Source: Sulfolobus sp. UBA167
GTDB lineage: Archaea > Thermoproteota > Thermoprotei_A > Sulfolobales > Sulfolobaceae
NCBI GenBank assembly: GCA_002495845.1
Contig: DAHF01000103.1
Span: 20,755 to 61,752 of the forward strand
DNA length: 40,998 bases
Direction: 5' to 3'
In this document: piece after piece, positions 30,312 to 37,923 of the stretch
How the letters are laid out: each line of letters starts with the position of its first letter
How positions within the stretch are numbered: position 1 is the stretch's first letter
The notes under the pieces: model-generated
Database searches by the model: none
Told to the model about the DNA's origin: nothing
What the model saw: only the letters and a program-made list of their open reading frames with translations
Position numbers and translations under genes: made by a program

Positions 30312-31600
30312 GCAACCTCCAGTGGTTCATAAAGTACAGACCTAAGTCGCTGGCAGAAGTGGAAAACCAGGAAGAAGCTAAGGAGGAGCTGAAGTCTTGG
30401 ATGGAAAGCTGGATTCAGGGGAAGCCAAAGTATAAAGCCGTCCTTCTCAACGGACCCCCAGGAGTTGGGAAAACTACGATTGCAGAGGCATTAGCAAGGG
30501 ACTACAACATGGAGCTTCTAGAGATGAACGCAAGCGATTCCAGGAGGCTGAACGATATCAGGGAAATAGCGGAGAGGGCTTCAACCTCGAGTAGCTTGTT
30601 CGGGAGGGGAGGAAGACTGATACTCTTGGATGAAGTCGATGGTATAAATAGCAGGCAAGATGCCGGGGCAATTCCGGGGATATTGGATGTGATAGAAAGG
30701 TCTAAGTCTCCGATAATTTTGACTGCAAACAACGCGTGGGACCCCTCATTGAGGGAGCTCAGAACTGCCGTAAGGCTGATAGACCTACATAGGCTTGGAA
30801 AGATACCTTTGAAGAAAATATTAGAGAGAATATGCAAGGCTGAAAAGGTCATCTGCGATCCTAAAGGCATAGGTGCGATAGCAGACCTCAGTGAAGGCGA
30901 CGGCAGGTATGCCATCAACATGTTGCAGAGCATAGCCGAGGTCTACAGGAAGGTTACGGAGGACCTAGTCAAAGACCTAGTCAGAAAAAAGGACAGGACG
31001 CTGGACCCTTTCGAGACGTTGAGGGGAATATTTTGGGCTAAATATTTCTGGCAAGCTAGGAGTGCTTCGACTACTTCAGAGGTCGATTATGAACTGCTAA
31101 TGAGATGGTTGTCTGAGAACGTTCCGGTTCAGTTCGATAATGCGGAGGACGTCTTCAGGGGTTTCGATGCTCTCAGCAGGGCATCGATTTTCCTGAAGAG
31201 GTCTAAGCTGGGCGATTGGGATCTTCTCAGCTACGTGTTTGACCTTATGGGACCTGGGGTAGCATTCTCAGAGTCCTCCAAGTCGAGCGGACAGTGGAAG
31301 GCTAAATGGAGGAAATATCAGTTTCCCACTTATGTGCAACAGATGTCTAAAAGCAAGGATAGCAGGGACGCGCTGAAAATAGCATCCGAGAAGATAGCCA
31401 AGGCTACACATTGCTCCTCCGATAAGGCTATAACGGACTACGTTCCTTTCATGAAGTTCATGAAGGTAGAGGGCTTCTCAGCTGAGGAAATGACAGTCAT
31501 GGGAAGCTTGGAAGTGCAAGGAAACCAAGGCGATGAGAAAGGAGAGAGAGGAAAGGAAACTAGAACTACTCGGTCTAGGAGGACTAGGAAGAGGACTTGA
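30308..31600 (+). CDS. rfcL: replication factor C large subunit
   Basis: 430 residues. Clamp-loader large subunit. Seen: WFIKYRPKSLAEVENQEEA, Walker A GPPGVGKTT, LEMNASDSRRLNDI, Walker B LILLDEVDGI, sensor ILTANNAWDPSLRELR, then a helical collar with WKAKWRKYQFPTY typical of the large subunit. The tail is charged and basic (ERGKETRTTRSRRTRKRT); I do not see a QxxLxxFF PCNA-interaction box at its C-terminus. It overlaps the rfcS stop by four bases and ends 17 bases inside the convergent moaC. Confidence 0.95.
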   Translation: MSNLQWFIKYRPKSLAEVENQEEAKEELKSWMESWIQGKPKYKAVLLNGPPGVGKTTIAEALARDYNMELLEMNASDSRRLNDIREIAERASTSSSLFGRGGRLILLDEVDGINSRQDAGAIPGILDVIERSKSPIILTANNAWDPSLRELRTAVRLIDLHRLGKIPLKKILERICKAEKVICDPKGIGAIADLSEGDGRYAINMLQSIAEVYRKVTEDLVKDLVRKKDRTLDPFETLRGIFWAKYFWQARSASTTSEVDYELLMRWLSENVPVQFDNAEDVFRGFDALSRASIFLKRSKLGDWDLLSYVFDLMGPGVAFSESSKSSGQWKAKWRKYQFPTYVQQMSKSKDSRDALKIASEKIAKATHCSSDKAITDYVPFMKFMKVEGFSAEEMTVMGSLEVQGNQGDEKGERGKETRTTRSRRTRKRT

Positions 31601-32030
31601 CCTTTTTTACCACTTCTATGTCCTCAATTTTAGTCTCGGGGTATTGTCCTTCAGAGTCCTTTTCGTATTTCTTAACCATGTCCCACACTGTAAGTAAAGT
31701 TACAGATACTCCAGTTAGGGCTTCCATCTCGACCCCGGTCTTGTAGTGAGCTAAGACCTCACAAGTCGCTTCTACGAAATCATCCCCTATGTTCAGCTCA
31801 ACATTTACGTGCTCTAAGGGTATAGGGTGACACATTGGAATCAAGTCAGACGTCCTCTTTACTGCCAATATGCCTGCTGTCTTAGAAACGTTAACCACGT
31901 CTCCCTTCTCAACTTGGTTGTTCTTTATAAGCTCAATTGTACTTCTTTTCAGCTTTATCCTTCCTCTAGCTATGGCTTCCCTCCGCACTTCCTTTTTTTG
32001 CGATATATCGACCATCTTAGTTTCTGCCAT
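31584..32030 (-). CDS. moaC: cyclic pyranopterin monophosphate synthase MoaC
   Basis: 148 residues. Acts after MoaA to form cPMP for Mo/W cofactor. Family blocks: MVDISQKKEVRREAIARG, GDVVNVSKTAGILAVKRTSDLIPMCHPIPL (active-site CHPIPL) and YKTGVEMEALTGVSVTLLTVWDMVKKYEKD with the catalytic Lys and Asp. Minus strand, convergent to rfcL. The gap to the winged-helix gene is 46 bases, so it could be the third gene of the orc1-2 unit, or have its own promoter. Confidence 0.95.
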   Translation of the reverse strand: MAETKMVDISQKKEVRREAIARGRIKLKRSTIELIKNNQVEKGDVVNVSKTAGILAVKRTSDLIPMCHPIPLEHVNVELNIGDDFVEATCEVLAHYKTGVEMEALTGVSVTLLTVWDMVKKYEKDSEGQYPETKIEDIEVVKKVKSSS

Positions 32031-32076
32031 ATCTACTCATTTGAGTTCATTTTTTAAAAATTTTTTCTAATTTAAG

Positions 32077-32328
32077 TCACTCAAAGATGTCCTTGACTTC
32101 CTCTATTAAGTCCTTTAAAATTATAACCTTTGGGTTAGAGTAATTAAGTCTTATCACCTTTGCCCTACTTTCTCCGGATATGATCTCCACGATTCCTTTC
32201 TTCTCCAAGAATTCGATCTCATTTCTAAGCACGTCATACCTCATAGAGCATTTTCTTGACAACTTAGTGATGTTCGTATCCCCTTCCTCGAACAACGCCA
32301 TTATAACTTTCCATCTGGAAGTTGTCAT
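32077..32328 (-). CDS. winged-helix DNA-binding protein coupled to orc1-2
   Basis: 83 residues. MTTSRWKVIMALFEEGDTNITKLSRKCSMRYDVLRNEIEFLEKKGIVEII in outline is a winged helix-turn-helix (helices 4-16, 21-28, 32-46, wing 47-60). No ligand domain. Its start overlaps the orc1-2 stop by four bases, so both are made from one transcript. A small wHTH next to the damage-response regulator Orc1-2 may act with or modulate it; this is inference. The C-terminal helix could mediate dimerisation. Confidence 0.8.
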   Translation of the reverse strand: MTTSRWKVIMALFEEGDTNITKLSRKCSMRYDVLRNEIEFLEKKGIVEIISGESRAKVIRLNYSNPKVIILKDLIEEVKDIFE

Positions 32329-33596
32329 TGTGATGATATTCTCCCCCTTATTTGAGAGTTGACGAAGTCCTCGAATCTTGGATCTAGGGGTAAAGTGAAA
32401 GAGATTAAAGTGGTCCTACCCCGCATTCCCTTTCCGCTCTGCCTAGTGTTGAGGACGCCGTACTGCCTAAGCCTCCTTATGTTCTCATAAACCTGCGTGT
32501 GCTTTCTGGGCTCCTCTCCGAAGTCGATGCAAAGCTTCTGGTATTCGTTCTCAAGAGTCCCCATCTGTACCTCGTCGTTCCTGCTCCTTTTTGTTAGCTG
32601 GATCAATGCCTTGATAATAAGAAGCTGGTGGAGGTCTGCATCGACTAAGTTGTCCAAGATCTGTGGGATCTCCGGGTTCACGCTTCCATTAGCTTCCTTA
32701 GCATGTTCAAGCGTTACCATGAATGCTCCTTGTTTCTCCGCTATTTCCCCCGCCACAACTAAAGTCTCTATAGCTGCTCTAGCGTTTCCGCTTCCTCCCT
32801 TGTCCTGTCCGTATATGTCAGAAATAAACCTTATAGGGTCATCTGGGACAGCACCCTTGACGAAAGCCTCCTCCGTCCTAGCTTTCAATATATCGAATAA
32901 TTCATCAGAGGAATAAGGAGAGAATTCTATTATGCGTTGTACTATATGGTCTTTTATGGATTTATCTAATCTATAAAGAGAATATGGGTCGTTTACAATG
33001 AAGATATAGCTAATTCGCTTTGTAGTTGCAGATATTTCGTCGTAAATCCTAGCGAGGAAATAGATCTCCTCCTGAGGCGCAGTATCTATGAACTGATTGA
33101 ACTCGTCCAAGGTTAATATCAGATGCATGTTTCTCTTTTCGAGGTAGTCGTGAACTATCTTGAAGATTTCCTGAGAAGAGAGCCCTCTGGTGGGTACTGG
33201 CAACCTCAACTTGTTTGCTATCTCTAGACTTATTAGATAGAGCGTCCTCTGCTTGTGGCAGTTCACATGTATGCTCTCTACCTTAGAGCCCCTTTCGTTG
33301 GCGATCTTCTTGAAATCTTTCTCGAAAGCTGACGTTGTAGCTGTCTTCCCGGTTCCCGTTTTTCCCATTACAACAGTTCTTATCGATCTAACGTAACCTT
33401 CATTTAGGATATCCTTGAAGATGATCCCTAACTCCTTTATTTTGTCCTCCCTATGAGGGAGGAAACTGGGCACATAGTCGAGCTCTAATTTCTTTCTACA
33501 TAAGAAAATTGAAGACTGAGAGCCTATCACATCGTTCAGGATATCCTTAGTGGTTGACTTGTTATTCTCCCCATCACTGTTCAGCAAAAGTTTCAC
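32325..33596 (-). CDS. orc1-2: Orc1/Cdc6-family AAA+ protein, Orc1-2 type
   Basis: 423 residues from GTG 33596. Seen: GKTGTGKTAT (78-87), ILTLDEF (160-166) Walker B, sensor 1 IFIVNDPYSL, and GSGNARAAIETL with sensor 2 Arg (in 240s), then a C-terminal winged helix (from about 325). Its location next to a THUMP protein, gins23 and mcm matches the non-origin Orc1/Cdc6 gene of Sulfolobus, whose product (Orc1-2) is known as a regulator of the DNA-damage response through the promoter hexamer ANTTTC. Origin initiators Orc1-1 and Orc1-3 lie elsewhere. It begins 25 bases after the THUMP gene. Confidence 0.87.
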   Translation of the reverse strand: MKLLLNSDGENNKSTTKDILNDVIGSQSSIFLCRKKLELDYVPSFLPHREDKIKELGIIFKDILNEGYVRSIRTVVMGKTGTGKTATTSAFEKDFKKIANERGSKVESIHVNCHKQRTLYLISLEIANKLRLPVPTRGLSSQEIFKIVHDYLEKRNMHLILTLDEFNQFIDTAPQEEIYFLARIYDEISATTKRISYIFIVNDPYSLYRLDKSIKDHIVQRIIEFSPYSSDELFDILKARTEEAFVKGAVPDDPIRFISDIYGQDKGGSGNARAAIETLVVAGEIAEKQGAFMVTLEHAKEANGSVNPEIPQILDNLVDADLHQLLIIKALIQLTKRSRNDEVQMGTLENEYQKLCIDFGEEPRKHTQVYENIRRLRQYGVLNTRQSGKGMRGRTTLISFTLPLDPRFEDFVNSQIRGRISSQ

Positions 33597-33620
33597 CCTT
33601 ATGTTAAAGGAATTCTTTTT

Positions 33621-34130
33621 TCAGGTATTTAACTTAAGAGTGGAAGCCGAAAGTTTTTCCTGACCCTTTTTAAGCAGTGAGAGTCCGATGAAATTTTTCA
33701 TCACGTTGATGAACAACACCGAGTCCGGGTCTTGGTAGTTCACAGTCCCTTTTCCCCTCATACCCATGCCTATGCCGATTTCCAGTTCCCTGCAGTCCAC
33801 TAAACCTCCTCTTTTATAGCATTCTACATAGAATTTCTGTATCTTTTTATTTACTAACATATTAATGCCTTCAGTTATCCCCTCTTTGGCGTTTTCACTT
33901 GTAGCTTTCATCAGCGGGAATATCTTGAAGGCTGAAGAAGGGGGCGCAGAGCGCAAAAGTCCATATAAAGTGAGAGGATCCAATTTAGAATATACTGAGA
34001 TCACGTTCCTGACCTCCTCTTCGACCTTAACCTCCTCATCATAAGGGATCACTCTATTTAAAACCTCGACTGCACATTTCCTCCCCTTGTTGTTGCCCGT
34101 AGTGAGTATCACTTTCGGATATGAGTTCAC
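33621..34130 (-). CDS. THUMP-domain protein (TAN1-like)
   Basis: 169 residues from GTG 34130. The C-terminal half KKIQKFYVECYKRGGLVDCRELEIGIGMGM..GTVNYQDPDSVLFINVMKNFIGLSLLK has the THUMP pattern of RNA-binding domains in tRNA-modifying enzymes; the N-terminal half (MNSYPKVILTTGNNKGRKCAVEVLNRVIP) resembles TAN1, needed for tRNA acetylation at C12 with a separate acetyltransferase. So an accessory tRNA-binding role is likely. It is divergent from gins23 across 33 bases, upstream of orc1-2. Confidence 0.8.
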   Translation of the reverse strand: MNSYPKVILTTGNNKGRKCAVEVLNRVIPYDEEVKVEEEVRNVISVYSKLDPLTLYGLLRSAPPSSAFKIFPLMKATSENAKEGITEGINMLVNKKIQKFYVECYKRGGLVDCRELEIGIGMGMRGKGTVNYQDPDSVLFINVMKNFIGLSLLKKGQEKLSASTLKLNT

Positions 34131-34163
34131 AGTTATTACCTTTACATTGTCTAGCTTAATATA
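34131..34163. promoter_or_regulatory. compact divergent promoter between the THUMP gene and gins23-mcm
   Basis: Minus-strand TATA-like tatattaag (about 34153-34161) is centred about 26 bases before the GTG 34130. Plus-strand cctttacat (34139-34147) lies about 21-24 bases before ATG 34164 or 34167. The two elements interleave in 33 bases, so the replication operon and the THUMP/orc1-2 genes share one control region. Confidence 0.5.
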
Positions 34164-34706
34164 ATGATGCTGACGAGGATCAAGGCTATTAGGAGTTCTT
34201 TGCTCTCGGATCCCAGGAAGGTGATGGTATTAGAGGAGTGGGGTCCCAGACAGACAATCCATGGAGAGATACACCTTAATAAGGGGAGTGAGGCGGAGCT
34301 TCCCGCTTGGTTAGCTAAGACGCTACAAAAAGAGGGAATAGTGAAGATAATTGATTATTTAACATTGGACGACCTTGGTAGAATATTATTCCAGGAAAAG
34401 CAAAAACCTAACGTTCCAGCCTCGCTCACCAAGACGGACGAAAGGATATACCAAAAAGTAAAGGAACTGGTGTACTACTTAAAGGAGAGGAACGACATTT
34501 CTTCACTTGAGCAGTTGAGAAAGGTAATGTCCATAGCTTCAGAGATCTCCACGCTTAGAATCAGGAAGGTAGTCCAGTTGAGCCTCCTAGGCATAAACGA
34601 CGAGAAAGTCATGGAGAAGATGACGGAGGAAGAGCTTTTAATATTTCGCTCTATAAGAGAAATACTATGTTCTATCAGCGGTGAAGTAAATGGAAAAGCA
34701 GATTGA
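34164..34706 (+). CDS. gins23: GINS complex subunit Gins23
   Basis: 180 residues. GINS binds MCM and Cdc45/RecJ in the CMG helicase. The pattern of a charged helical N-terminal two thirds (IKAIRSSLLSDPRKVMVLEEWG) with the small beta B domain (GSEAELPAWLAKTLQKEGIVKIID) near residues 40-65, ahead of the helical A domain, fits the archaeal Gins23 arrangement and gene order. ATG 34167 is an alternative start, one codon later. It overlaps mcm by 17 bases (34690-34706), the gene pair being conserved in Sulfolobales. Confidence 0.88.
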   Translation: MMLTRIKAIRSSLLSDPRKVMVLEEWGPRQTIHGEIHLNKGSEAELPAWLAKTLQKEGIVKIIDYLTLDDLGRILFQEKQKPNVPASLTKTDERIYQKVKELVYYLKERNDISSLEQLRKVMSIASEISTLRIRKVVQLSLLGINDEKVMEKMTEEELLIFRSIREILCSISGEVNGKAD

Positions 34707-36747
34707 CGTAGGAGATTCGTTCATAGACTTCATAACGTCGTTCACGGATAAGAGGGGGGAGAGAAAGTACGTTGAAAAGATCAACAAAATGATAGGGTAT
34801 AGGAACAAGAGCATTGAAGTAGACTTCAACGATGTCTTGTCATACAGTGAGGACTTAGCAAACGTTCTGATAGTAGACGCTAAGCACGCAATTCCACTCG
34901 CTGAGAGGAAGCTCTTTGATTACATAGCCGAGATGGATCCTGACTATCAGCTAGAAGTAAACAAGGTACACGTAAGGCTGATCAACGTACCTAGGTCGGT
35001 ACAACTCAGGAAAATACGTAGTGACGACATAAACAAGCTGGTCAGCGTTGAGGGAATATTAGTTAGGGCAACCCCAGTAAAGGAAAGGGTTGTGAGGATA
35101 TGGCTCCAACACGTACCTCCGGGTTGTGGAGACGAGTTCGAGTGGCCTGCTGACGGGGAAGAGCTACAAGAGACCATTGATATGCCTGCGGTGTGCCCTA
35201 AGTGTGGCAAACCAGGTCAATTCAAGTGGATCAAAGAGAGATCTGAAATAGTAGATTGGCAGAAGGTAGTGATTCAGGAAAAGCCTGAAGAAATACCTGC
35301 AGGACAACTGCCTAGGCAGTTGGAAGCAATACTAGAGGACGACCTAGTCGACTCAGCAAGGCCTGGGGATAGAATAAAGATGGTGGGTGTGCTAGAAATA
35401 AAAGAGGACATACCCATGAAGAAGGGTATCAGATCGGTATTTGATTTTCACATGAAGGTCAACAGCGTTGAGATTTCGCAGAAAGTTTTAGACGAAGTTA
35501 TGATTTCGAAGGAGGACGAAGAGAAGATCAGGGAATTAGCCAAAGACCCATGGATAAAGGAAAGGATAATTTCGTCGATATCTCCATCAATTTACGGACA
35601 TTATGAGATAAAGGAAGCTGTCGCTTTGGCCTTGTTTGGTGGAGTCCCAAAGCTGATGCAGGATGGAACGAGAATAAGGGGAGACATACATCTTCTAATA
35701 ATAGGCGATCCTGGTACTGCAAAGTCACAGACGTTGCAGTTCGCGGCGAGGGTAGCCCCAAGATCTGTTTACACCACTGGCAAGGGATCGACCGCAGCTG
35801 GTCTCACCGCGGCCGTGGTGAGGGAGAAGAACACCGGAGACTATTACCTTGAGGCAGGGGCTTTAGTTCTCGCGGACGGGGGAATAGCTGTGATAGATGA
35901 AATAGACAAGATGAGGGATGAAGATAGGGTAGCTATCCATGAAGCTATGGAGCAACAGACGGTGTCTATAGCCAAGGCAGGGATAGTAGCCAAGTTGAAC
36001 GCTAGGGCTACTATTATAGCTGCGGGAAACCCTAAGCTGGGACGTTACATCTCAGAAAGGTCTATTTCAGATAACATAAACCTTCAGCCCACTATTCTCT
36101 CGAGGTTCGACCTCATATTCATTTTGATAGACAAGCCTAGCGAAAGTGATAAGCTTCTTGCAGACTACATACTTAACGTACACCGCGGCCAAGACTTGGA
36201 TAACTTCATAGACATAGATTTGTTGAAAAAATATATAGCATATGCAAGAAAATATGTAACGCCCGTTATCTCGGACGAAGCTAAGGAGTTAATTCAGAGC
36301 TTCTTCGTGGAGATGAGGAAAAAGAGCACCGAGAGCCCGGACTCTCCAATCTTAATCACGCCGAGGCAATTGGAAGCCCTGATAAGGATGAGCGAAGCTT
36401 ACGCTAAGATGTCGCTTAGAAGCGTTGTCACCCGCGACGATGCTGAGAGGGCAATAAACATCATGAGGATATTCCTGGAGAACGTAGGTTTGGACGTGGA
36501 GTCAGGGAAGATGGACATAGATACGATTATGACCGGGAAACCCAAGAGCGCTAGGGACAAGATGACTACAGTATTGGAAATAATAAATGACATATCCTCT
36601 ATGGAGGAATGCGCCAAGCTGAACAAAATAGAGAAGGAAGCAGAGAAGCGCTCATTGGATAAAGAAAGTATCCACAAGGTGATCCAAGACATGAAGAAGA
36701 GTGGCCTAATTTATGAAAGTAAACCGGACTGTTATAAGACGGTCTAA
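34690..36747 (+). CDS. mcm: replicative helicase MCM
   Basis: 685 residues, full length. Replicative 3'-5' hexameric helicase. Seen: N-terminal beta domain with a zinc site (H142, C146, C169, C172), Walker A GDPGTAKS (339-346), Walker B GGIAVIDEID (397-406), the arginine finger SRFDLIF, sensor TPRQLEALIR, and the C-terminal winged helix (about 605-685). The C-terminus reads LIYESKPDCYKTV. Immediately downstream is a long inverted repeat (36753-36807). It is translated after gins23 with overlapping frames. Confidence 0.97.
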   Translation: MEKQIDVGDSFIDFITSFTDKRGERKYVEKINKMIGYRNKSIEVDFNDVLSYSEDLANVLIVDAKHAIPLAERKLFDYIAEMDPDYQLEVNKVHVRLINVPRSVQLRKIRSDDINKLVSVEGILVRATPVKERVVRIWLQHVPPGCGDEFEWPADGEELQETIDMPAVCPKCGKPGQFKWIKERSEIVDWQKVVIQEKPEEIPAGQLPRQLEAILEDDLVDSARPGDRIKMVGVLEIKEDIPMKKGIRSVFDFHMKVNSVEISQKVLDEVMISKEDEEKIRELAKDPWIKERIISSISPSIYGHYEIKEAVALALFGGVPKLMQDGTRIRGDIHLLIIGDPGTAKSQTLQFAARVAPRSVYTTGKGSTAAGLTAAVVREKNTGDYYLEAGALVLADGGIAVIDEIDKMRDEDRVAIHEAMEQQTVSIAKAGIVAKLNARATIIAAGNPKLGRYISERSISDNINLQPTILSRFDLIFILIDKPSESDKLLADYILNVHRGQDLDNFIDIDLLKKYIAYARKYVTPVISDEAKELIQSFFVEMRKKSTESPDSPILITPRQLEALIRMSEAYAKMSLRSVVTRDDAERAINIMRIFLENVGLDVESGKMDIDTIMTGKPKSARDKMTTVLEIINDISSMEECAKLNKIEKEAEKRSLDKESIHKVIQDMKKSGLIYESKPDCYKTV

Positions 36748-36752
36748 AGGTC

Positions 36753-36807
36753 TATCGAGAAAAATCCTTTGAATGGTTATCAATGGAACTAACCATTTTT
36801 CTTGATA
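36753..36807 (+). terminator. long imperfect hairpin directly after mcm
   Basis: TATCGAGAAAAAT (36753-36765) pairs with ATTTTTCTTGATA (36795-36807) over 13 positions with one G.U pair. Between them, GGTTA (36775-36779) pairs with TAACC (36790-36794), leaving a 10-base loop and a 9-base bulge. An alternative 8-bp stem AATGGTTA/TAACCATT shares part of the outer arm. The U-rich 3' side (TTTTTCTT) follows. It starts six bases after the mcm stop. Crenarchaea usually terminate at plain T tracts, so this could be a terminator, an mRNA 3' stabiliser or a small RNA. Confidence 0.6.
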
Positions 36808-36937
36808 CGTCTTTTCTAAGACATGCCTGAAAATTGAATAAAGAAGTTATTCTCGAGTGACCTTTTAACGCTTGTATACACGTTTCTTTATCACATCCCT
36901 AGAGTTTTTTATAACTAGATGTACTTTTTTAAAGAAA

Positions 36938-36946
36938 ATTTATAAA
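36938..36946 (+). promoter_or_regulatory. TATA box for the Sso7c4-like gene
   Basis: ttataaagt within aaatttataaag, about 35 bases before the ATG at 36977, leaving a short leader with tggag (36967-36971) as a possible ribosome binding site. This gene may therefore not be leaderless, unlike many neighbours. Confidence 0.5.
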
Positions 36947-36976
36947 GTTGTATTCAGTAAGTTTTCTGGAGAAAAC

Positions 36977-37135
36977 ATGTCAACAGAGGAAATCGTAAAG
37001 GTATCAAGAAATTATCAGATTACTATACCAGCTAGGATAAGGCAGAGGATAGAAGTAAAGGAAGGAGACTTGGTTAAGATAGTATACGACGAGACCACGA
37101 ATCAGCTAAAGTTGAACATTCTCAAGGTATCTTAA
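36977..37135 (+). CDS. Sso7c4-like AbrB-fold DNA-bending chromatin protein
   Basis: 52 residues from ATG 36977; a longer frame to 36872 has no support because the promoter lies inside it. MSTEEIVKVSRNYQITIPARIRQRIEVKEGDLVKIVYDE is the swapped-hairpin AbrB/SpoVT domain of Sso7c4 (Sto12a), a small abundant dimer that bends DNA in Sulfolobus. The first and last thirds (IVKVSRNYQITIP and LKLNILKVS) form the dimer strands. Monocistronic, strong TATA box, several T tracts (37137-37180) as terminators. Confidence 0.87.
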   Translation: MSTEEIVKVSRNYQITIPARIRQRIEVKEGDLVKIVYDETTNQLKLNILKVS

Positions 37136-37343
37136 CTTTTTTACAAAATATTTTCATTTTTTCCAATCTTTTTGTACAAGATTAAGTTTTCCCTTCCGTG
37201 GGTTAAAACTAATATTAAACTCTCGAGGAATGAGTTTTACTACCCATACATAAGAATTCTGCATTTTTAAAAAAGATCTTAAGCTATAGAAAATTCTTGT
37301 AATTGGATACTAAGTATTTCTCATAAAACCGTGTGGATTCAGA
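37136..37343. terminator. T-rich intergenic region after Sso7c4-like gene
   Basis: Runs such as tttttt (37138-37143), atttttt (37158-37165) and cttttttg (about 37168-37177) look like plus-strand terminators of the upstream gene. The rest, about 150 bases, shows no gene or clear structure. Confidence 0.5.
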
Positions 37344-37559
37344 TTAAGTCCTCTTATAGATAGATATTGGAGTCCACATAACCCATGCCGGGACTTGCTT
37401 TATAAGCTCATATGCCTCCTCCCAGCTGGTTAGCCCGAGTCTCCTCGTCATCTCTTCAAGAGTTATCTGTGTTCTCACATACTCATTCAAAACCGTTACC
37501 GCTTCTTCGTTTATCTCAACTTCTCTACCTGAAGAAAGTTTGACCTTGAACGTTTCCAT
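37344..37559 (-). CDS. small hypothetical protein
   Basis: 71 residues from ATG 37559; GGTGAT (37565-37570) five bases before gives a good ribosome binding site. METFKVKLSSGREVEINEEAVTVLNEYV is beta-hairpin plus helix, and ITLEEMTRRLGLTSWEEAYELIKQVPAW could be a small helix-turn-helix. No assigned family, but the spacing and codon use look real. It is convergent with nothing and lies 19 bases after the membrane protein gene on the same strand, so probably the last gene of the carS operon. Confidence 0.7.
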   Translation of the reverse strand: METFKVKLSSGREVEINEEAVTVLNEYVRTQITLEEMTRRLGLTSWEEAYELIKQVPAWVMWTPISIYKRT

Positions 37560-37578
37560 TTCTATCACCAGTCTTCTT

Positions 37579-37914
37579 TCATGTGTGGAATATAGAATTA
37601 ACCATTTGTACGCCGTATATGTTCCATACCATAATGGTCAGGATTATCATAGCTGTTATTATAGCAAAAGAAGCAAGGTCGTTCTGTTTTCTTTCCATGA
37701 GAAGGATGCTGGTGAGAATAATGATTATTACTATGACGCCTACAGTTAGATATTGTGCTGAAGAGAAAGCACCGCTGGATAAGGGGGATATGTAGTACGG
37801 AAACGCTATCACTCCCATTATTCCGACTAACAGTAAGAGCACAAGGACTATGGTAGTATAACTCGAGATAACTTGGCTGTAAAATTTGCTTTGTTCCCTT
37901 GCAGGCTTTGGCAT
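37579..37914 (-). CDS. small membrane protein
   Basis: 111 residues, no recognised family. Three hydrophobic segments: about 20-42 (IVLVLLLLVGIMGVIAFPYYI), 56-72 (YLTVGVIVIIIILTSILLM) and 81-99 (LASFAIITAMIILTIMVWNI). Basic N-terminus MPKPAREQSK, charged MERKQND between helices 2 and 3. It is in an operon with carS (nine-base gap), so a role at the membrane in lipid or envelope function is conceivable but untested. Confidence 0.7.
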   Translation of the reverse strand: MPKPAREQSKFYSQVISSYTTIVLVLLLLVGIMGVIAFPYYISPLSSGAFSSAQYLTVGVIVIIIILTSILLMERKQNDLASFAIITAMIILTIMVWNIYGVQMVNSIFHT

Positions 37915-37923
37915 CAGTAACTA

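Noticed and set aside
33585..33600. AGTTTC, matching the Orc1-2 hexamer ANTTTC, at the orc1-2 start
   Set aside because: It lies over the start codon on the other strand, and a six-base degenerate motif is expected often by chance.
36872..36976. 35-residue extension of the Sso7c4-like protein
   Set aside because: Promoter and ribosome binding site lie inside it; homologs start at the shorter position.
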